A DNA stretch of 37,101 bases. Origin: Alectryocaccomicrobium faecavium (GTDB taxonomy: Bacteria; Bacillota; Clostridia; Christensenellales; Aristaeellaceae). The DNA lies in contig DVOT01000059.1 in assembly GCA_018713425.1 (NCBI GenBank), forward strand, positions 1 to 37,101, in the 5' to 3' direction. Shown piece by piece: positions 1 through 8,023 of this stretch (position 1 is the first letter of the stretch; each line of letters begins with the position of its first letter). The position numbers were made by a program, and so were the translations under genes. The notes below the pieces were generated by a model that was not told the DNA's origin, did not search any database, and saw nothing but the letters and a program-made list of their open reading frames with translations.

Positions 1-115
1 GTGGGTTCCCCGCCCGGCTGCGTGGGTTCGCTACCTGGCTGCGTAAGTTCTCCGCCCGGCTGCGTGGGTTCGCTACCTGGCTGCGTGGATTCCCCGCCCG
101 GCTGCGTGGGCTCAT
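1..115 (-). repeat. 21-bp tandem repeat coding for Pro/Gln/Gly heptads
   Basis: Five copies of a 21-bp unit run from the left edge. They alternate between two sequence versions, one ending CGCCCGGCTGC and one ending TACCTGGCTGC, so the true period is about 42 bp. The unit length is a multiple of three, so gain or loss of copies keeps the reading frame of the secreted protein. Confidence 0.85.
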
Positions 116-242
116 TGCCCTCCGTCACAAAAAACTGATCCAATACATTGCCGCCCTCTTGCGTTCCCTCTCCCGCCGGTTCCGCCAGGGCGACCGGCAA
201 GCAAAGCAGCGCGGCAAGCAACCATGCGATCCATCGTTTCAC
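1..242 (-). CDS. Secreted heptad-repeat protein, N-terminal part (runs off the window)
   Basis: This partial gene starts at a GTG (240-242) with a GAGGGGG ribosome binding site about 8 bases upstream, and it continues past the left edge. The first 20 residues form a typical signal peptide: a Lys/Arg start, a Leu/Ala core, and an A-L-A cleavage site before Glu-Pro-Ala. A short Gly/Glu-rich segment follows, then near-identical heptads of the form E-P-T-Q-P-G-G alternating with E-P-T-Q-P-G-S. No lipobox Cys is present, so the protein is probably exported and cleaved by signal peptidase I. The repeats look like an extended, Pro-rich wall-spanning linker; whatever domain follows lies outside the window. 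The reading frame is open throughout. It sits 141 bases downstream of the HTH gene on the same strand. Function is unknown. Confidence 0.7.
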   Translation of the reverse strand, partial: MKRWIAWLLAALLCLPVALAEPAGEGTQEGGNVLDQFFVTEGNEPTQPGGESTQPGSEPTQPGGELTQPGSEPTQPGGEP

Positions 243-383
243 AGTATCCAACCCCCTCGAAAAGCATTTTTCGCGCCTCAAACTCACGAAAAATATCATT
301 CACCATAGTATTAGACGTATATGGCATGGCTCATGTTGCCATTCGTTTATTATTTAACCACAAAATAACTTCAATCGACCTTC

Positions 384-1097
384 TTATAGGCTGCGCACCA
401 GTTTCACGCACAAGCCCAACACATACACATCCTGCGCGGGCAAAATTTCGCTCACAAAATCCACGTCAAAGGATTGCACGTTCAAGCGACTGCCATCCAT
501 CTTAGTAATTTTGCGCGCAATGCGCTGTCCATCCCGCTGGATCAGCATAATCGCGTTGGAAACCACGGCTTTGGCCGGCACGGTAAGCAGCAAATCGCCC
601 GCGTAAATGCGGAAACCGCGCAGGGAATCGTCCGGGCAGCGGTAATAAAGCACCTTTTCCGGGTGCCCGCCCTCGATTTTGCCGCCGATCACGGGCGTGA
701 GCACATGATCGATCACCACATTGTCCTCGCCGATCACGGGCACGCGCTTCACCACGCCGCCCAGCGCGTCGAGCCAGGCGTCCGCCGCTTCGCCCGCGGC
801 ATGGGTTTCTTCCGGCGTTTCCTTCTTTTCCGGCTGCGGCACGGGGATGATGTAGGGACGCGGCTTGGGCCGCAGTTTCACTTCGCCCTCATTCGCCACT
901 TCCAATTCCGCGGACACGGGGTTCTTCACGCCCAGCGCCTTCAGGATGCGCTGGGCCTGGTCGTCGGAAACGATGCGGCGGCCCGCTTCCACCTCTTTGA
1001 TGAAGCTCTCCGCCACGCCGCACTTTTTGGCCAGGGCCTTTTCCGTCATCTTCGCGCCCAAGCGGGCCTTTTTGATGGTTTCTCCAAGACGGGTCAT
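384..1097 (-). CDS. XRE-type helix-turn-helix protein
   Basis: The protein is 237 residues long. Residues 1-60 form a Cro/C1-type helix-turn-helix: T-I-K-K-A-R, then E-K-A-L-A-K-K-C-G-V-A-E-S-F-I as the two HTH helices, then a third helix around V-S-D-D-Q-A-Q-R-I-L. A Pro/Lys/Glu-rich linker (about 75-100) leads to a C-terminal region of about 130 residues. That region is mostly beta-strand in character and I do not recognise it; no membrane segment is visible. The start codon overlaps the stop codon of the upstream SGNH-like gene (ATGA at 1094-1097), so the two are translationally coupled in the O-acylation operon. A DNA-binding role is inferred from the HTH alone. An autoregulator of the operon, or a small-molecule-sensing regulator, are both possible. 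Confidence 0.8.
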   Translation of the reverse strand: MTRLGETIKKARLGAKMTEKALAKKCGVAESFIKEVEAGRRIVSDDQAQRILKALGVKNPVSAELEVANEGEVKLRPKPRPYIIPVPQPEKKETPEETHAAGEAADAWLDALGGVVKRVPVIGEDNVVIDHVLTPVIGGKIEGGHPEKVLYYRCPDDSLRGFRIYAGDLLLTVPAKAVVSNAIMLIQRDGQRIARKITKMDGSRLNVQSFDVDFVSEILPAQDVYVLGLCVKLVRSL

Positions 1098-2143
1098 TCT
1101 TCTTCCTCCTCCTGGGCGAACAGGGCCGCGTAATCGTATCCCTCGATCATCGCCCGCTGCGCTGCAATGCGCGCATCCACATTTTCCACGGTGAGCTGGT
1201 ATTCGCCTGCCACCGTCATTTCAAAGATTTCCGTGTTGATCTCCGGCAGGAAATGCACGGTATCGCTATAGAGATCGAAATTCGTGGCAATCTCCGCATC
1301 GTCAAAGAAGCTGAAGACGCGCACATTTTCGTAGGGCGCGAGCGCCTCGAAAATGATTCGCTCCGCTTCCAGCACGCGGTCCAGCTCGCCGCGCCGGATC
1401 ACGCCATCCCAATAGAACATATCCACCGGCGGGAATACGATGGTGAATTGCGTTTCCGGATGCGCTTCCACGATTTCCACGATGTTCTGCTGGACGTTGC
1501 CCGTCACGGTTTCCACAAACGCCTCGTCCAGCGGCAGCGGCTCCGCCACCGTCTCTGGCCGCTGGTACACGGCGCGGATGGCTTCTATGCCCGTGGGATC
1601 GCGGAAGTCGCTGGAATCGAAGTCCAGCGGCGTGTGGTTGAGCACCATGCGCAGCATCCAGGGGAACATATCCTTGTTGAACCAGTAGTTCACGTCGTTG
1701 AACAGATTGTCGTCGTATAGATACGTAGGAATGCCGTCGTAATGGTAATCGTCCTTGCCCATAAGGATGCCCTGCGCGTCCAGCGCCCAGAAGACGTTCT
1801 TGAGCGTGCCCTTTTTCTCAAAGGCAAAGCGCAGCCAGTCGCTCTGCTCGCGGTAATACCCCGCGATAAACACGATGCGCGCGGCGTTGGCGTCGTACAG
1901 CGCGTTGTAATCGCTCGTTTTCGCGTAGCGGAACGTGCTCGCGCCCAAAATCACGGAATCGAATTCCATGTGGCGGGCAATGCCATAGTTGTTGTAGCGG
2001 GAGGTGCCGTTTTGCGCCTTCAGGCCAAACCAGGGCGCGTGATACAGCATCACCGGGTCCAGCACAAAGACCAGCGCCATATACAGCGCCAGCAAAATCA
2101 CAATGCCCGAAAGCACTCTCTTGGTCCAGCGGCGTTCACTCAT
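1094..2143 (-). CDS. SGNH/DltD-like membrane-anchored partner of the MBOAT acyltransferase
   Basis: The protein has 349 residues. An N-terminal membrane anchor (about 9-28) is followed by an extracytoplasmic domain. The sequence I-L-G-A-S-T at 66-70 matches SGNH block I, with Ser69 as candidate nucleophile (GAS instead of GDS). Asp294 and His297 (S-D-T-V-H-F) fit the terminal D-x-x-H block, giving a plausible Ser-Asp-His triad. In AlgI/DltB-type systems the MBOAT protein passes an acyl group across the membrane and an SGNH protein (AlgJ/AlgX or DltD-like) transfers it to a cell-surface polymer. The acceptor here is unknown. The protein ends in a run of Glu residues. The ribosome binding site AAGGAG overlaps the end of the MBOAT gene, and the gene overlaps the downstream HTH gene by four bases. 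The fold assignment rests on motifs plus context. Confidence 0.7.
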   Translation of the reverse strand: MSERRWTKRVLSGIVILLALYMALVFVLDPVMLYHAPWFGLKAQNGTSRYNNYGIARHMEFDSVILGASTFRYAKTSDYNALYDANAARIVFIAGYYREQSDWLRFAFEKKGTLKNVFWALDAQGILMGKDDYHYDGIPTYLYDDNLFNDVNYWFNKDMFPWMLRMVLNHTPLDFDSSDFRDPTGIEAIRAVYQRPETVAEPLPLDEAFVETVTGNVQQNIVEIVEAHPETQFTIVFPPVDMFYWDGVIRRGELDRVLEAERIIFEALAPYENVRVFSFFDDAEIATNFDLYSDTVHFLPEINTEIFEMTVAGEYQLTVENVDARIAAQRAMIEGYDYAALFAQEEEEE

Positions 2144-2154
2144 AGCTTTGCTCC

Positions 2155-3612
2155 TTAGAAGTTAAAGTACAGGAAGGTCGATACGCCGGAAAACGACAGA
2201 ATCGACAGCGTCAGCATGCCGATGGTCGTGGCCAGATTCACGGCGCGGGGGGTAAAATCGCGGATGCGCTCGCTCGCGCTCTTGCTGAACAGGATGAAGT
2301 AAAACGCTAGGCCAAAGAACAGCGCGGTACCCATCCAATCCGGCATGGCGACCAAGCGGCCGAGAATATCGTACAGCACGAATTCCACTTCCATGGGGCG
2401 GAAGCCTTCGTAAATTTCCTGCGCGATCGGGCCGAAATCCAGCGCGCCTATGCGCTGAAACAGCGATACGGCATCCCCCACCGTGAGCGCGCGGAAAAAC
2501 ACGACGTTCATCACCGTAAAGGCGAATGTGCATAGCCATTGGAGCGCGCCAGGCACCTTTTTCCACCATTTTTCGATGAATATATCGATGACCTGCGCAA
2601 TGCCCCAGTTCACGCCAAACAGGATATAGCCCCAGCCCGCGCCGTGCCAAAATCCGCTGACGAAGAACACGACCATCGTGTTGATGCAGGTGCGCAGCAG
2701 GCCTTTGCGGCTGCCGCCCAGCGGAAAATAGACATAGCGCGTGAAAAACCGCGTGAGCGTGATGTGCCAACGCTTCCAGAATTCCCGAACGTTGCGCGCG
2801 CGCAGCGGCGCAAGGAAATTGTTGGGAATTTCGATGTTGAACATCAGCCCCAGACCCACGGCCATATCGCCATAGCCGCTGAAATCAAAATACATCTGGA
2901 AAATGTACCCCACCGCGCCGATCAGCGCGTTGGTGGAATTGAGCGAGGGAATGTTGGCAAACGCGTAGTTCACCGCGATGCCGAACACATCCGCCAGCAA
3001 CACCTTTTTCGCCATGCCCAGCGCGAACGCGTAGAGCCCGCGGGAAAAATTTTCCCACTGAAAGCGGCGCTTGGCGGGATCCATAAACTGCGGCACGATT
3101 TCGCTGTGCAGCACGATGGGCCCGGCGATCAATTGCGGGAAAAAGGTCACAAACAGGGCGTAGTCCAGCAGCGGATAGTCGGGTACTTCGCCCTTATAGC
3201 TATCGATCATATACGAAACCTGCTGGAACGTGAAAAAGCTGATGCCCAGCGGCAGCACGAGGTTGAGCAACGTCCAGTGCGCGCCAAAAAGGCTGTTTAC
3301 ATTCGTAGCGAAAAAATCGTAATACTTATAGTAGAACAGCACGCCAATGTTGATGAAGACGCCCAGGAGCATGATGCCCTTGCGCACCCTTTGCGCCGGG
3401 AAGCGCCGCATGAGTTTGTTGAGGGAAAAGTTCAGCAAAATGCTGCCCACGATCAGCGGCAGATAGGCCACGTTGAAGTAGGCGTAAAACCACAGCGACA
3501 TGCCCAACAGATAGGCCGTGGCCAGGCGCGTATTGCGCCGGTTCAGCAGGAAATAGCCTGCCACACTCAGTGGCAGGAACAAAAGCACGAATATGTACGA
3601 ATTAAACAGCAA
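2155..3612 (-). CDS. MBOAT-family O-acyltransferase (AlgI/DltB-like)
   Basis: This is a polytopic membrane O-acyltransferase of 485 residues from the start chosen here. Family marks are P-L-G-I-S-F-F-T-F-Q, the F-P-Q-L-I-A-G-P-I segment, R-E-F-W-K-R-W-H with His283, and S-G-F-W-H-G-A with the catalytic-type His323. I chose the TTG at 3610-3612, not an upstream TTG at 3706-3708. It gives the N-terminus M-L-F-N-S-Y-I-F that is characteristic of AlgI-like proteins, and a GGGAGG site lies 10 bases before it. The longer version would add 32 residues without a recognisable ribosome binding site. The protein likely moves acetyl (or another acyl) groups from the cytoplasm to an SGNH partner encoded immediately downstream. 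A strong promoter lies about 140 bases upstream. The acceptor polymer cannot be told. Confidence 0.88.
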   Translation of the reverse strand: MLFNSYIFVLLFLPLSVAGYFLLNRRNTRLATAYLLGMSLWFYAYFNVAYLPLIVGSILLNFSLNKLMRRFPAQRVRKGIMLLGVFINIGVLFYYKYYDFFATNVNSLFGAHWTLLNLVLPLGISFFTFQQVSYMIDSYKGEVPDYPLLDYALFVTFFPQLIAGPIVLHSEIVPQFMDPAKRRFQWENFSRGLYAFALGMAKKVLLADVFGIAVNYAFANIPSLNSTNALIGAVGYIFQMYFDFSGYGDMAVGLGLMFNIEIPNNFLAPLRARNVREFWKRWHITLTRFFTRYVYFPLGGSRKGLLRTCINTMVVFFVSGFWHGAGWGYILFGVNWGIAQVIDIFIEKWWKKVPGALQWLCTFAFTVMNVVFFRALTVGDAVSLFQRIGALDFGPIAQEIYEGFRPMEVEFVLYDILGRLVAMPDWMGTALFFGLAFYFILFSKSASERIRDFTPRAVNLATTIGMLTLSILSFSGVSTFLYFNF

Positions 3613-3758
3613 AGCGCATATGCCTCCCAATCCATAGCAAGCCGCGGAAAAAAGAACCAAAAAGGGCGTGCCGCGCAAAAGGCCAGGGCCGCGTCGCGCG
3701 GAAAACAAAGCAAAATTGGGCTTGAATTCCGTGGTTGCTATATGCTCTCTTGTGCATA

Positions 3759-3787
3759 ATCATAATCGCAAAACCGGATTTTGTCAA
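3759..3787 (-). promoter_or_regulatory. Sigma-A-type promoter of the MBOAT operon
   Basis: On the minus strand, TTGACA (3782-3787) and TATGAT (3759-3764) are separated by exactly 17 bases. The predicted start near 3752 leaves a leader of about 140 bases before the TTG start codon of the acyltransferase. It lies back to back with the promoter of the plus-strand AraC-type gene. Confidence 0.75.
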
Positions 3788-3876
3788 ATGAATTCTGCGT
3801 ATGGCGCTCGTCGTGAAGCATTGCCCGCAAAACACCAAACATTCTTGCGAAAACCCTGCGAGGATCCACGAAAATA

Positions 3877-3885
3877 TGCTATAAT
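3877..3885 (+). promoter_or_regulatory. Extended -10 promoter of the PocR/AraC regulator gene
   Basis: TGCTATAAT at 3877-3885 is a perfect extended -10 element. No good -35 lies at the usual distance, as is common for this class. Transcription would start near 3892, just upstream of the AGGAGG ribosome binding site at about 3902. Confidence 0.6.
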
Positions 3886-3915
3886 ATAGGCAACGCAAAA
3901 AGGAGGACTGCATTT

Positions 3916-4821
3916 ATGCGCCTGCCAATTTTGGATGGGAACGAATTGCTCGATGATATTGTGGGCTATCTCGGCGTTTTAAATCGCGAATACCGCGTTT
4001 CCGTACACGGCGTTGAACAGGTGCTCGGGCCCTATTTTCAGCGCCTGCTTCCCTACAACACGCACACGCATCCCGCGTGCCTCTACGCCAAGGCTTGCGG
4101 CCTGCGCCTGTGCAACCGCTGCCAGCGCGTTGCCGTCGCCTATGCCCGGCAGCGCGGCGAATGCTTTGGCGCGTGCTATTTCGGCATGGCGGAATACGTC
4201 TTTCCCATTCCCTTGAACCGCGAGCGCACGCAATGCGGCATCGTTTCCGTGAGCGGCTATCCGGCGCAGGCGCAAACCGCCCTGGCGCGCGCGAACCACG
4301 CGGCAAAGCGGCTGCCCATCGACCGGGACAAGCTCCTTTCCCTGCTGCCGGCACAGAGTACCGCCATTCCGCCCCTGGAAGAGCTCCGTCCGCGCATCCG
4401 GCCGCTGGCCGATATGCTGGCCTTTCTCGCGCAAAGCGTGCCCCAGGGCGATTTCCATGGTCTACCCGGCGGCCGCGCGCGGGATATTTTCTATCAAAGG
4501 ATCGTGGCCTATCTGGAAGACCACTACCGCACAAACCTTTCCCTGGAAACCCTGGCCAAGGCGAACCATTGCAGCGCATCCTACCTAAGCCACATGTTCA
4601 AAGCCATGAGCGGCCTTTCCCTGCGCGCGTATATCAACGCCCTGCGCATCCGCGACGCCGTCGTCTACCTGGAAAACACGGATATGCCCGTCAGCGAAAT
4701 CGCCTATGCGCTCGGTTATGGGGATTCCAATTATTTTTCCACCGTTTTCCAGCGGGAAAAGGGCTGCCCGCCCAGCGCCTATCGCAAGCGCCGCGGCGAG
4801 CAGCCCCCAGACCAAGCGTGA
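3916..4821 (+). CDS. AraC-family regulator with N-terminal PocR-type sensor domain
   Basis: The protein has 301 residues. The first 170 or so resemble the PocR ligand-sensing domain: H-P-A-C-L-Y at about 52-57, clustered cysteines (Cys55, Cys61, Cys66, Cys69, Cys83, Cys87), and the stretch G-M-A-E-Y-V-F-P-I. Residues of about 195-295 form a double helix-turn-helix of the AraC/XylS type, with A-Y-A-L-G-Y-G-D-S-N-Y-F-S-T-V-F-Q in the second motif. AGGAGG lies a few bases before the ATG. The gene is divergent from the MBOAT operon and convergent with the FAD oxidoreductase gene, 13 bases apart. A PocR domain usually senses a small organic ligand (1,2-propanediol in the original case); here the ligand is unknown. 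Control of the adjacent oxidoreductase is a reasonable guess, not shown. Confidence 0.85.
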   Translation: MRLPILDGNELLDDIVGYLGVLNREYRVSVHGVEQVLGPYFQRLLPYNTHTHPACLYAKACGLRLCNRCQRVAVAYARQRGECFGACYFGMAEYVFPIPLNRERTQCGIVSVSGYPAQAQTALARANHAAKRLPIDRDKLLSLLPAQSTAIPPLEELRPRIRPLADMLAFLAQSVPQGDFHGLPGGRARDIFYQRIVAYLEDHYRTNLSLETLAKANHCSASYLSHMFKAMSGLSLRAYINALRIRDAVVYLENTDMPVSEIAYALGYGDSNYFSTVFQREKGCPPSAYRKRRGEQPPDQA

Positions 4822-4834
4822 CCATGCCTCCCCG

Positions 4835-6607
4835 TCAGCGCGCGTCAAAGGCGAACAGGTGGCAATCCTCCGCACCCCAGGTAGCCAGCGGCACAAAGCG
4901 GACGCCCAGGAGCTTCGCTTGCACCGCGTGCGTGCGCAGGCGCTGATAATTTTCCGTCTCTTCCACCAGCGGCACAATGCCCTCCGCCGTGATGCCCTCG
5001 ACGCGGTATGCGCGCGTCATGGTCTTGGGCACATAGGTGTCCGGCAAATTGCGCGGGCGGTTGCAAATCATATTCCGCTTGAGGTTGCGCTCGTATTCGG
5101 GCATGGTTTCATCGTTCAAATCGCTGTCGAACACCAACCGCACGCGCGAAACCACGCTCTCCTCCGCAAAGCGGTATTCCACCGCCTGGCCCAGCGCGAG
5201 GCGCGCGCCGTTGTCCGCGTCGCCTACGGGGCGGTCTATGCCATTGCGCAGCGCCTCGGCATTCTCCGCCGCGCACACCAGGCGGGCCTGCCGCGTGAGC
5301 GCGGGGATTTCCCGCGTGGCATAGGGCAGGAAGCAATCGTCGTCCATCAGCGTCTGCCGCAGTTCTTCCAGCGCGCTTTCATACACACCCCGGGGCGTAA
5401 GGCCGCGCCGGACGGCGATCGCCGCCGCGGTGCCCGCCGCCTGGCCGAGCAGCGCGCAGGTCGCCATCACGCGGGCGCTACTGCACACCACGTGCGTGAC
5501 GGAAATGTTCCGCCCGGCGAACAGCAAATTTTCGATGTTCTTGGAATATAAGCAGCGGTAAGGGATGCCATAGGGCGAGGGAGCGGCGTGATACGTGGTG
5601 GGCGGGAGCGGCGTGAGGAATCCCTCCGGCTCGTGGTTGTCCATGGACCAGCCGCCAAAGGCGATCACGTCTTCAAAGTGCCCGCCCGCGCGCAATTCGT
5701 CCTGCGTCATCACGTGGTCGCCGATATAGCGCCGGCTCTCCCGCTTGCCGGGCAGCATGCCCAGCCAGTCCAGCCGCCAATATTGGTTCTTTTCGCGGTT
5801 TTCGGGATCGTTCTTCACATAGTCCCAAATGCCGTAGGCGATTTTGAGCAATTCATCGCGGCAGGTTTCCGTGTCGCCAATGCTGTCCTGCGCGCCGCCC
5901 AGCTCGATATACCAAAAGTTTTCGCCCATCGCCTGCATGTTGGGCACGCGGTGCGGCAAATCCGCCTTGGTGTAATGGTAGGCCCACTTGGGCGGAATAA
6001 ACGTGCTGGGCCGGTCTTCCTCCCGCGCCTGCATCAGGCAGCTCATGCCCATGGTCTTGCGGTCGGCCACTTCCGGCGCGATGCTCTCGCCATATTCGCC
6101 GCGCGCTTCCCGGCCCACGCGGTACTGCGCGCCCGTGAGCGGCGCGAGCACGCTATCGCCCGAACAATCCGCGAAGAGTTTGGCCCGCACCGTATGTCTA
6201 CGCTGCGTGGTCATCTGCCAGCCGGAAACGGAAACCACGCGGTTGCCCTCCATCTGGCAATCGTCGCAGGTGCAATTGAGCAAAAGCGTGATGCCCGGCG
6301 TATACGCCGCCAGTTCATACATCACGCCATCCCACAGGGAATAGTTTTTATCCGGGTTGCGATAATGGTTTTCCAGGGAAAGCTCCTCGATGATGCCGGT
6401 TTCCCGGTTGTTCTTGCCGTGCGCGCCCGAAACCCACATGCGGATTTCGCTGGACGCGTTCCCGCCCAGCATGGGCCGCTCCTGCATCAAAACGACCTTG
6501 GCCCCGTGCCGTGCGGCCGCCACCGCCGCGCACAAGCCCGCCAGGCCGCCGCCCACCACGCAAAAATCCGCTTCGTGTTCCACCAGGGCAAATTTGTTCG
6601 AAGCCAT
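4835..6607 (-). CDS. FAD-dependent oxidoreductase
   Basis: The protein has 590 residues from the ATG at 6605-6607. An upstream TTG in frame would add 27 unlikely Arg/Asn-rich residues. Residues 14-45 form the dinucleotide-binding fold: D-F-C-V-V-G-G-G-L-A-G-L, an Ala-rich helix, and an acidic end V-L-M-Q-E-R. M-L-G-G-N-A-S-S-E follows at once, which is typical of the FAD_oxidored family (PF12831). The segment L-L-F-A-G-R-N-I-S further on, with V-M-A-T-C-A-L-L-G-Q-A-A-G-T-A-A-A, closes the FAD site. The last 120 or so residues look like a beta-rich, discoidin-like accessory domain. Family members are often found with sugar or uronate degradation genes, but the substrate here is not evident. 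No signal peptide is seen, so it is cytoplasmic. It lies 120 bases downstream of the sensor kinase gene. Confidence 0.82.
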   Translation of the reverse strand: MASNKFALVEHEADFCVVGGGLAGLCAAVAAARHGAKVVLMQERPMLGGNASSEIRMWVSGAHGKNNRETGIIEELSLENHYRNPDKNYSLWDGVMYELAAYTPGITLLLNCTCDDCQMEGNRVVSVSGWQMTTQRRHTVRAKLFADCSGDSVLAPLTGAQYRVGREARGEYGESIAPEVADRKTMGMSCLMQAREEDRPSTFIPPKWAYHYTKADLPHRVPNMQAMGENFWYIELGGAQDSIGDTETCRDELLKIAYGIWDYVKNDPENREKNQYWRLDWLGMLPGKRESRRYIGDHVMTQDELRAGGHFEDVIAFGGWSMDNHEPEGFLTPLPPTTYHAAPSPYGIPYRCLYSKNIENLLFAGRNISVTHVVCSSARVMATCALLGQAAGTAAAIAVRRGLTPRGVYESALEELRQTLMDDDCFLPYATREIPALTRQARLVCAAENAEALRNGIDRPVGDADNGARLALGQAVEYRFAEESVVSRVRLVFDSDLNDETMPEYERNLKRNMICNRPRNLPDTYVPKTMTRAYRVEGITAEGIVPLVEETENYQRLRTHAVQAKLLGVRFVPLATWGAEDCHLFAFDAR

Positions 6608-6727
6608 ACTCCTACGCCCCTTTCCCGCATTCGCGCTTGCGTTTCTATAAGAAGAATTGTAACCCCTTTTCTCGCAATTCGCCTTCAATTTTGTGCACGC
6701 CCCTCTCGGAAAAGCGGCACATTTATT

Positions 6728-8023
6728 TTAGCGTTCCGACTCCCCTTCTGCGCGCAAACACACGGTGAACCGCGTGCCCAGTCCCTCGCGGGAGAGCACC
6801 TCGATATGCCCGCCATGGCGGCTCACAATCCATTGGGCGATGGAAAGTCCCAGCCCCGTGCCGCCGGAATTGCGGCTGCGCGCGGGGTCGGCGCGGTAGA
6901 ACCGCTCGAACACGTGCTTCACGTCTTCCGGCGGGATGCCGATGCCGCTATCCTGCACCGCGAAGCACGCTTCCCCCGCCGCGTTCTGATAGGCGCGCAG
7001 GAGGATCGTGCCGCCTTCCGGCGTGTATTTCACGGCATTGTCCGTAAAGATGCGCGCGCACTGCTTGAGCATGTCCGCGTCGCCTACGGCGCGCACGCCT
7101 TCCTCACACTGAAGCTGGTATTCGTGCGCGGCGTCGATCAGGCGGCAATCCTCATAAACGTCGCGCATCAAATCCGCAAGGGAAAGCGGGCGCATATCCA
7201 GCTTGTTTTTGCCGATGTCGCCCCGCGCCAGGAACAAAAGCTGTTCCACGAGTTTCTTCATATAATCCGCTTCGGATTTGAGCGCGGCAATGGATTCTTC
7301 CAGCACCTTTTCATCCTGCTTGCCCCAGCGCGAAAGCAGGTTGGCATAGCCCTGGATCACGGCGATGGGCGTGCGCAATTCGTGCGAAGCGTCGGAAACA
7401 AAGCGCGCCTGCTGCTGATACGATTCGTGCATGCGCTTCAGCAGGGAATTGATCGCCTCTTCCAGCCCAGCCAGCTCCCGGTCGCCCATGTGCAACTGCT
7501 CGCCCGGCTGGCTCAGGCGGCCCAGCGCCGCCTCCAGGTCGTGCACTTTTTCATCGTCGAACCCGCGGCTTTCCTGCGCGCGCTGCTTGGCGCTGAGTTC
7601 GCGCGCGGCCCGCGCCATCTGATCCAGCGGGCGCAGCAGCCTGCGCGCACGCTTGCGCATGGCAAAAATGCTGAAAAACCAGCTGATGCCTTCAAACCAC
7701 AACAGCGCCAGCGCGAACGGGCGCACGCCATCCGCAAAGTCCTTAAGCACAATATCGTGCCACACCCCGTCCGGCCCGCGGAAGGACAAAACGGCGCTCA
7801 TCAGCCAATCCCAACCGCGAAGCGCGCTATCCATTTTCAGGCTGCGCTCGATGCCCGGCCCCCAGTCCTGCGCGAACACGGCCTTTTCCTGCGTATATAC
7901 CAGGCAGGCCAGGCTCAAAACGACGAGCACAAAATCCAGCCAAAAATACGTCCAGAACAGCTCGCCCAGCCAGGCGCGGCTGAACCGGCGGGCGATGGAG
8001 CTCATGCGCCGGTTTTCGCTCAT
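6728..8023 (-). CDS. Membrane sensor histidine kinase (OmpR-type pair)
   Basis: The protein has 431 residues. Two membrane helices (about 25-44 and 102-121) enclose an extracellular loop of about 57 residues. A HAMP-like linker (123-200) follows, then the HisKA domain with S-D-A-S-H-E-L-R-T-P and phospho-acceptor His214. The HATPase domain shows D-N-A-V-K-Y-T-P (N box), D-S-G-I-G-I-P (G1), F-E-R-F-Y-R (F box) and G-G-T-G-L-G-L (G2), so it appears fully functional. The start codon overlaps the stop of the response regulator gene by four bases (ATGA, 8020-8023). The small, featureless sensor loop gives no clue to the signal. Confidence 0.93.
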   Translation of the reverse strand: MSENRRMSSIARRFSRAWLGELFWTYFWLDFVLVVLSLACLVYTQEKAVFAQDWGPGIERSLKMDSALRGWDWLMSAVLSFRGPDGVWHDIVLKDFADGVRPFALALLWFEGISWFFSIFAMRKRARRLLRPLDQMARAARELSAKQRAQESRGFDDEKVHDLEAALGRLSQPGEQLHMGDRELAGLEEAINSLLKRMHESYQQQARFVSDASHELRTPIAVIQGYANLLSRWGKQDEKVLEESIAALKSEADYMKKLVEQLLFLARGDIGKNKLDMRPLSLADLMRDVYEDCRLIDAAHEYQLQCEEGVRAVGDADMLKQCARIFTDNAVKYTPEGGTILLRAYQNAAGEACFAVQDSGIGIPPEDVKHVFERFYRADPARSRNSGGTGLGLSIAQWIVSRHGGHIEVLSREGLGTRFTVCLRAEGESER

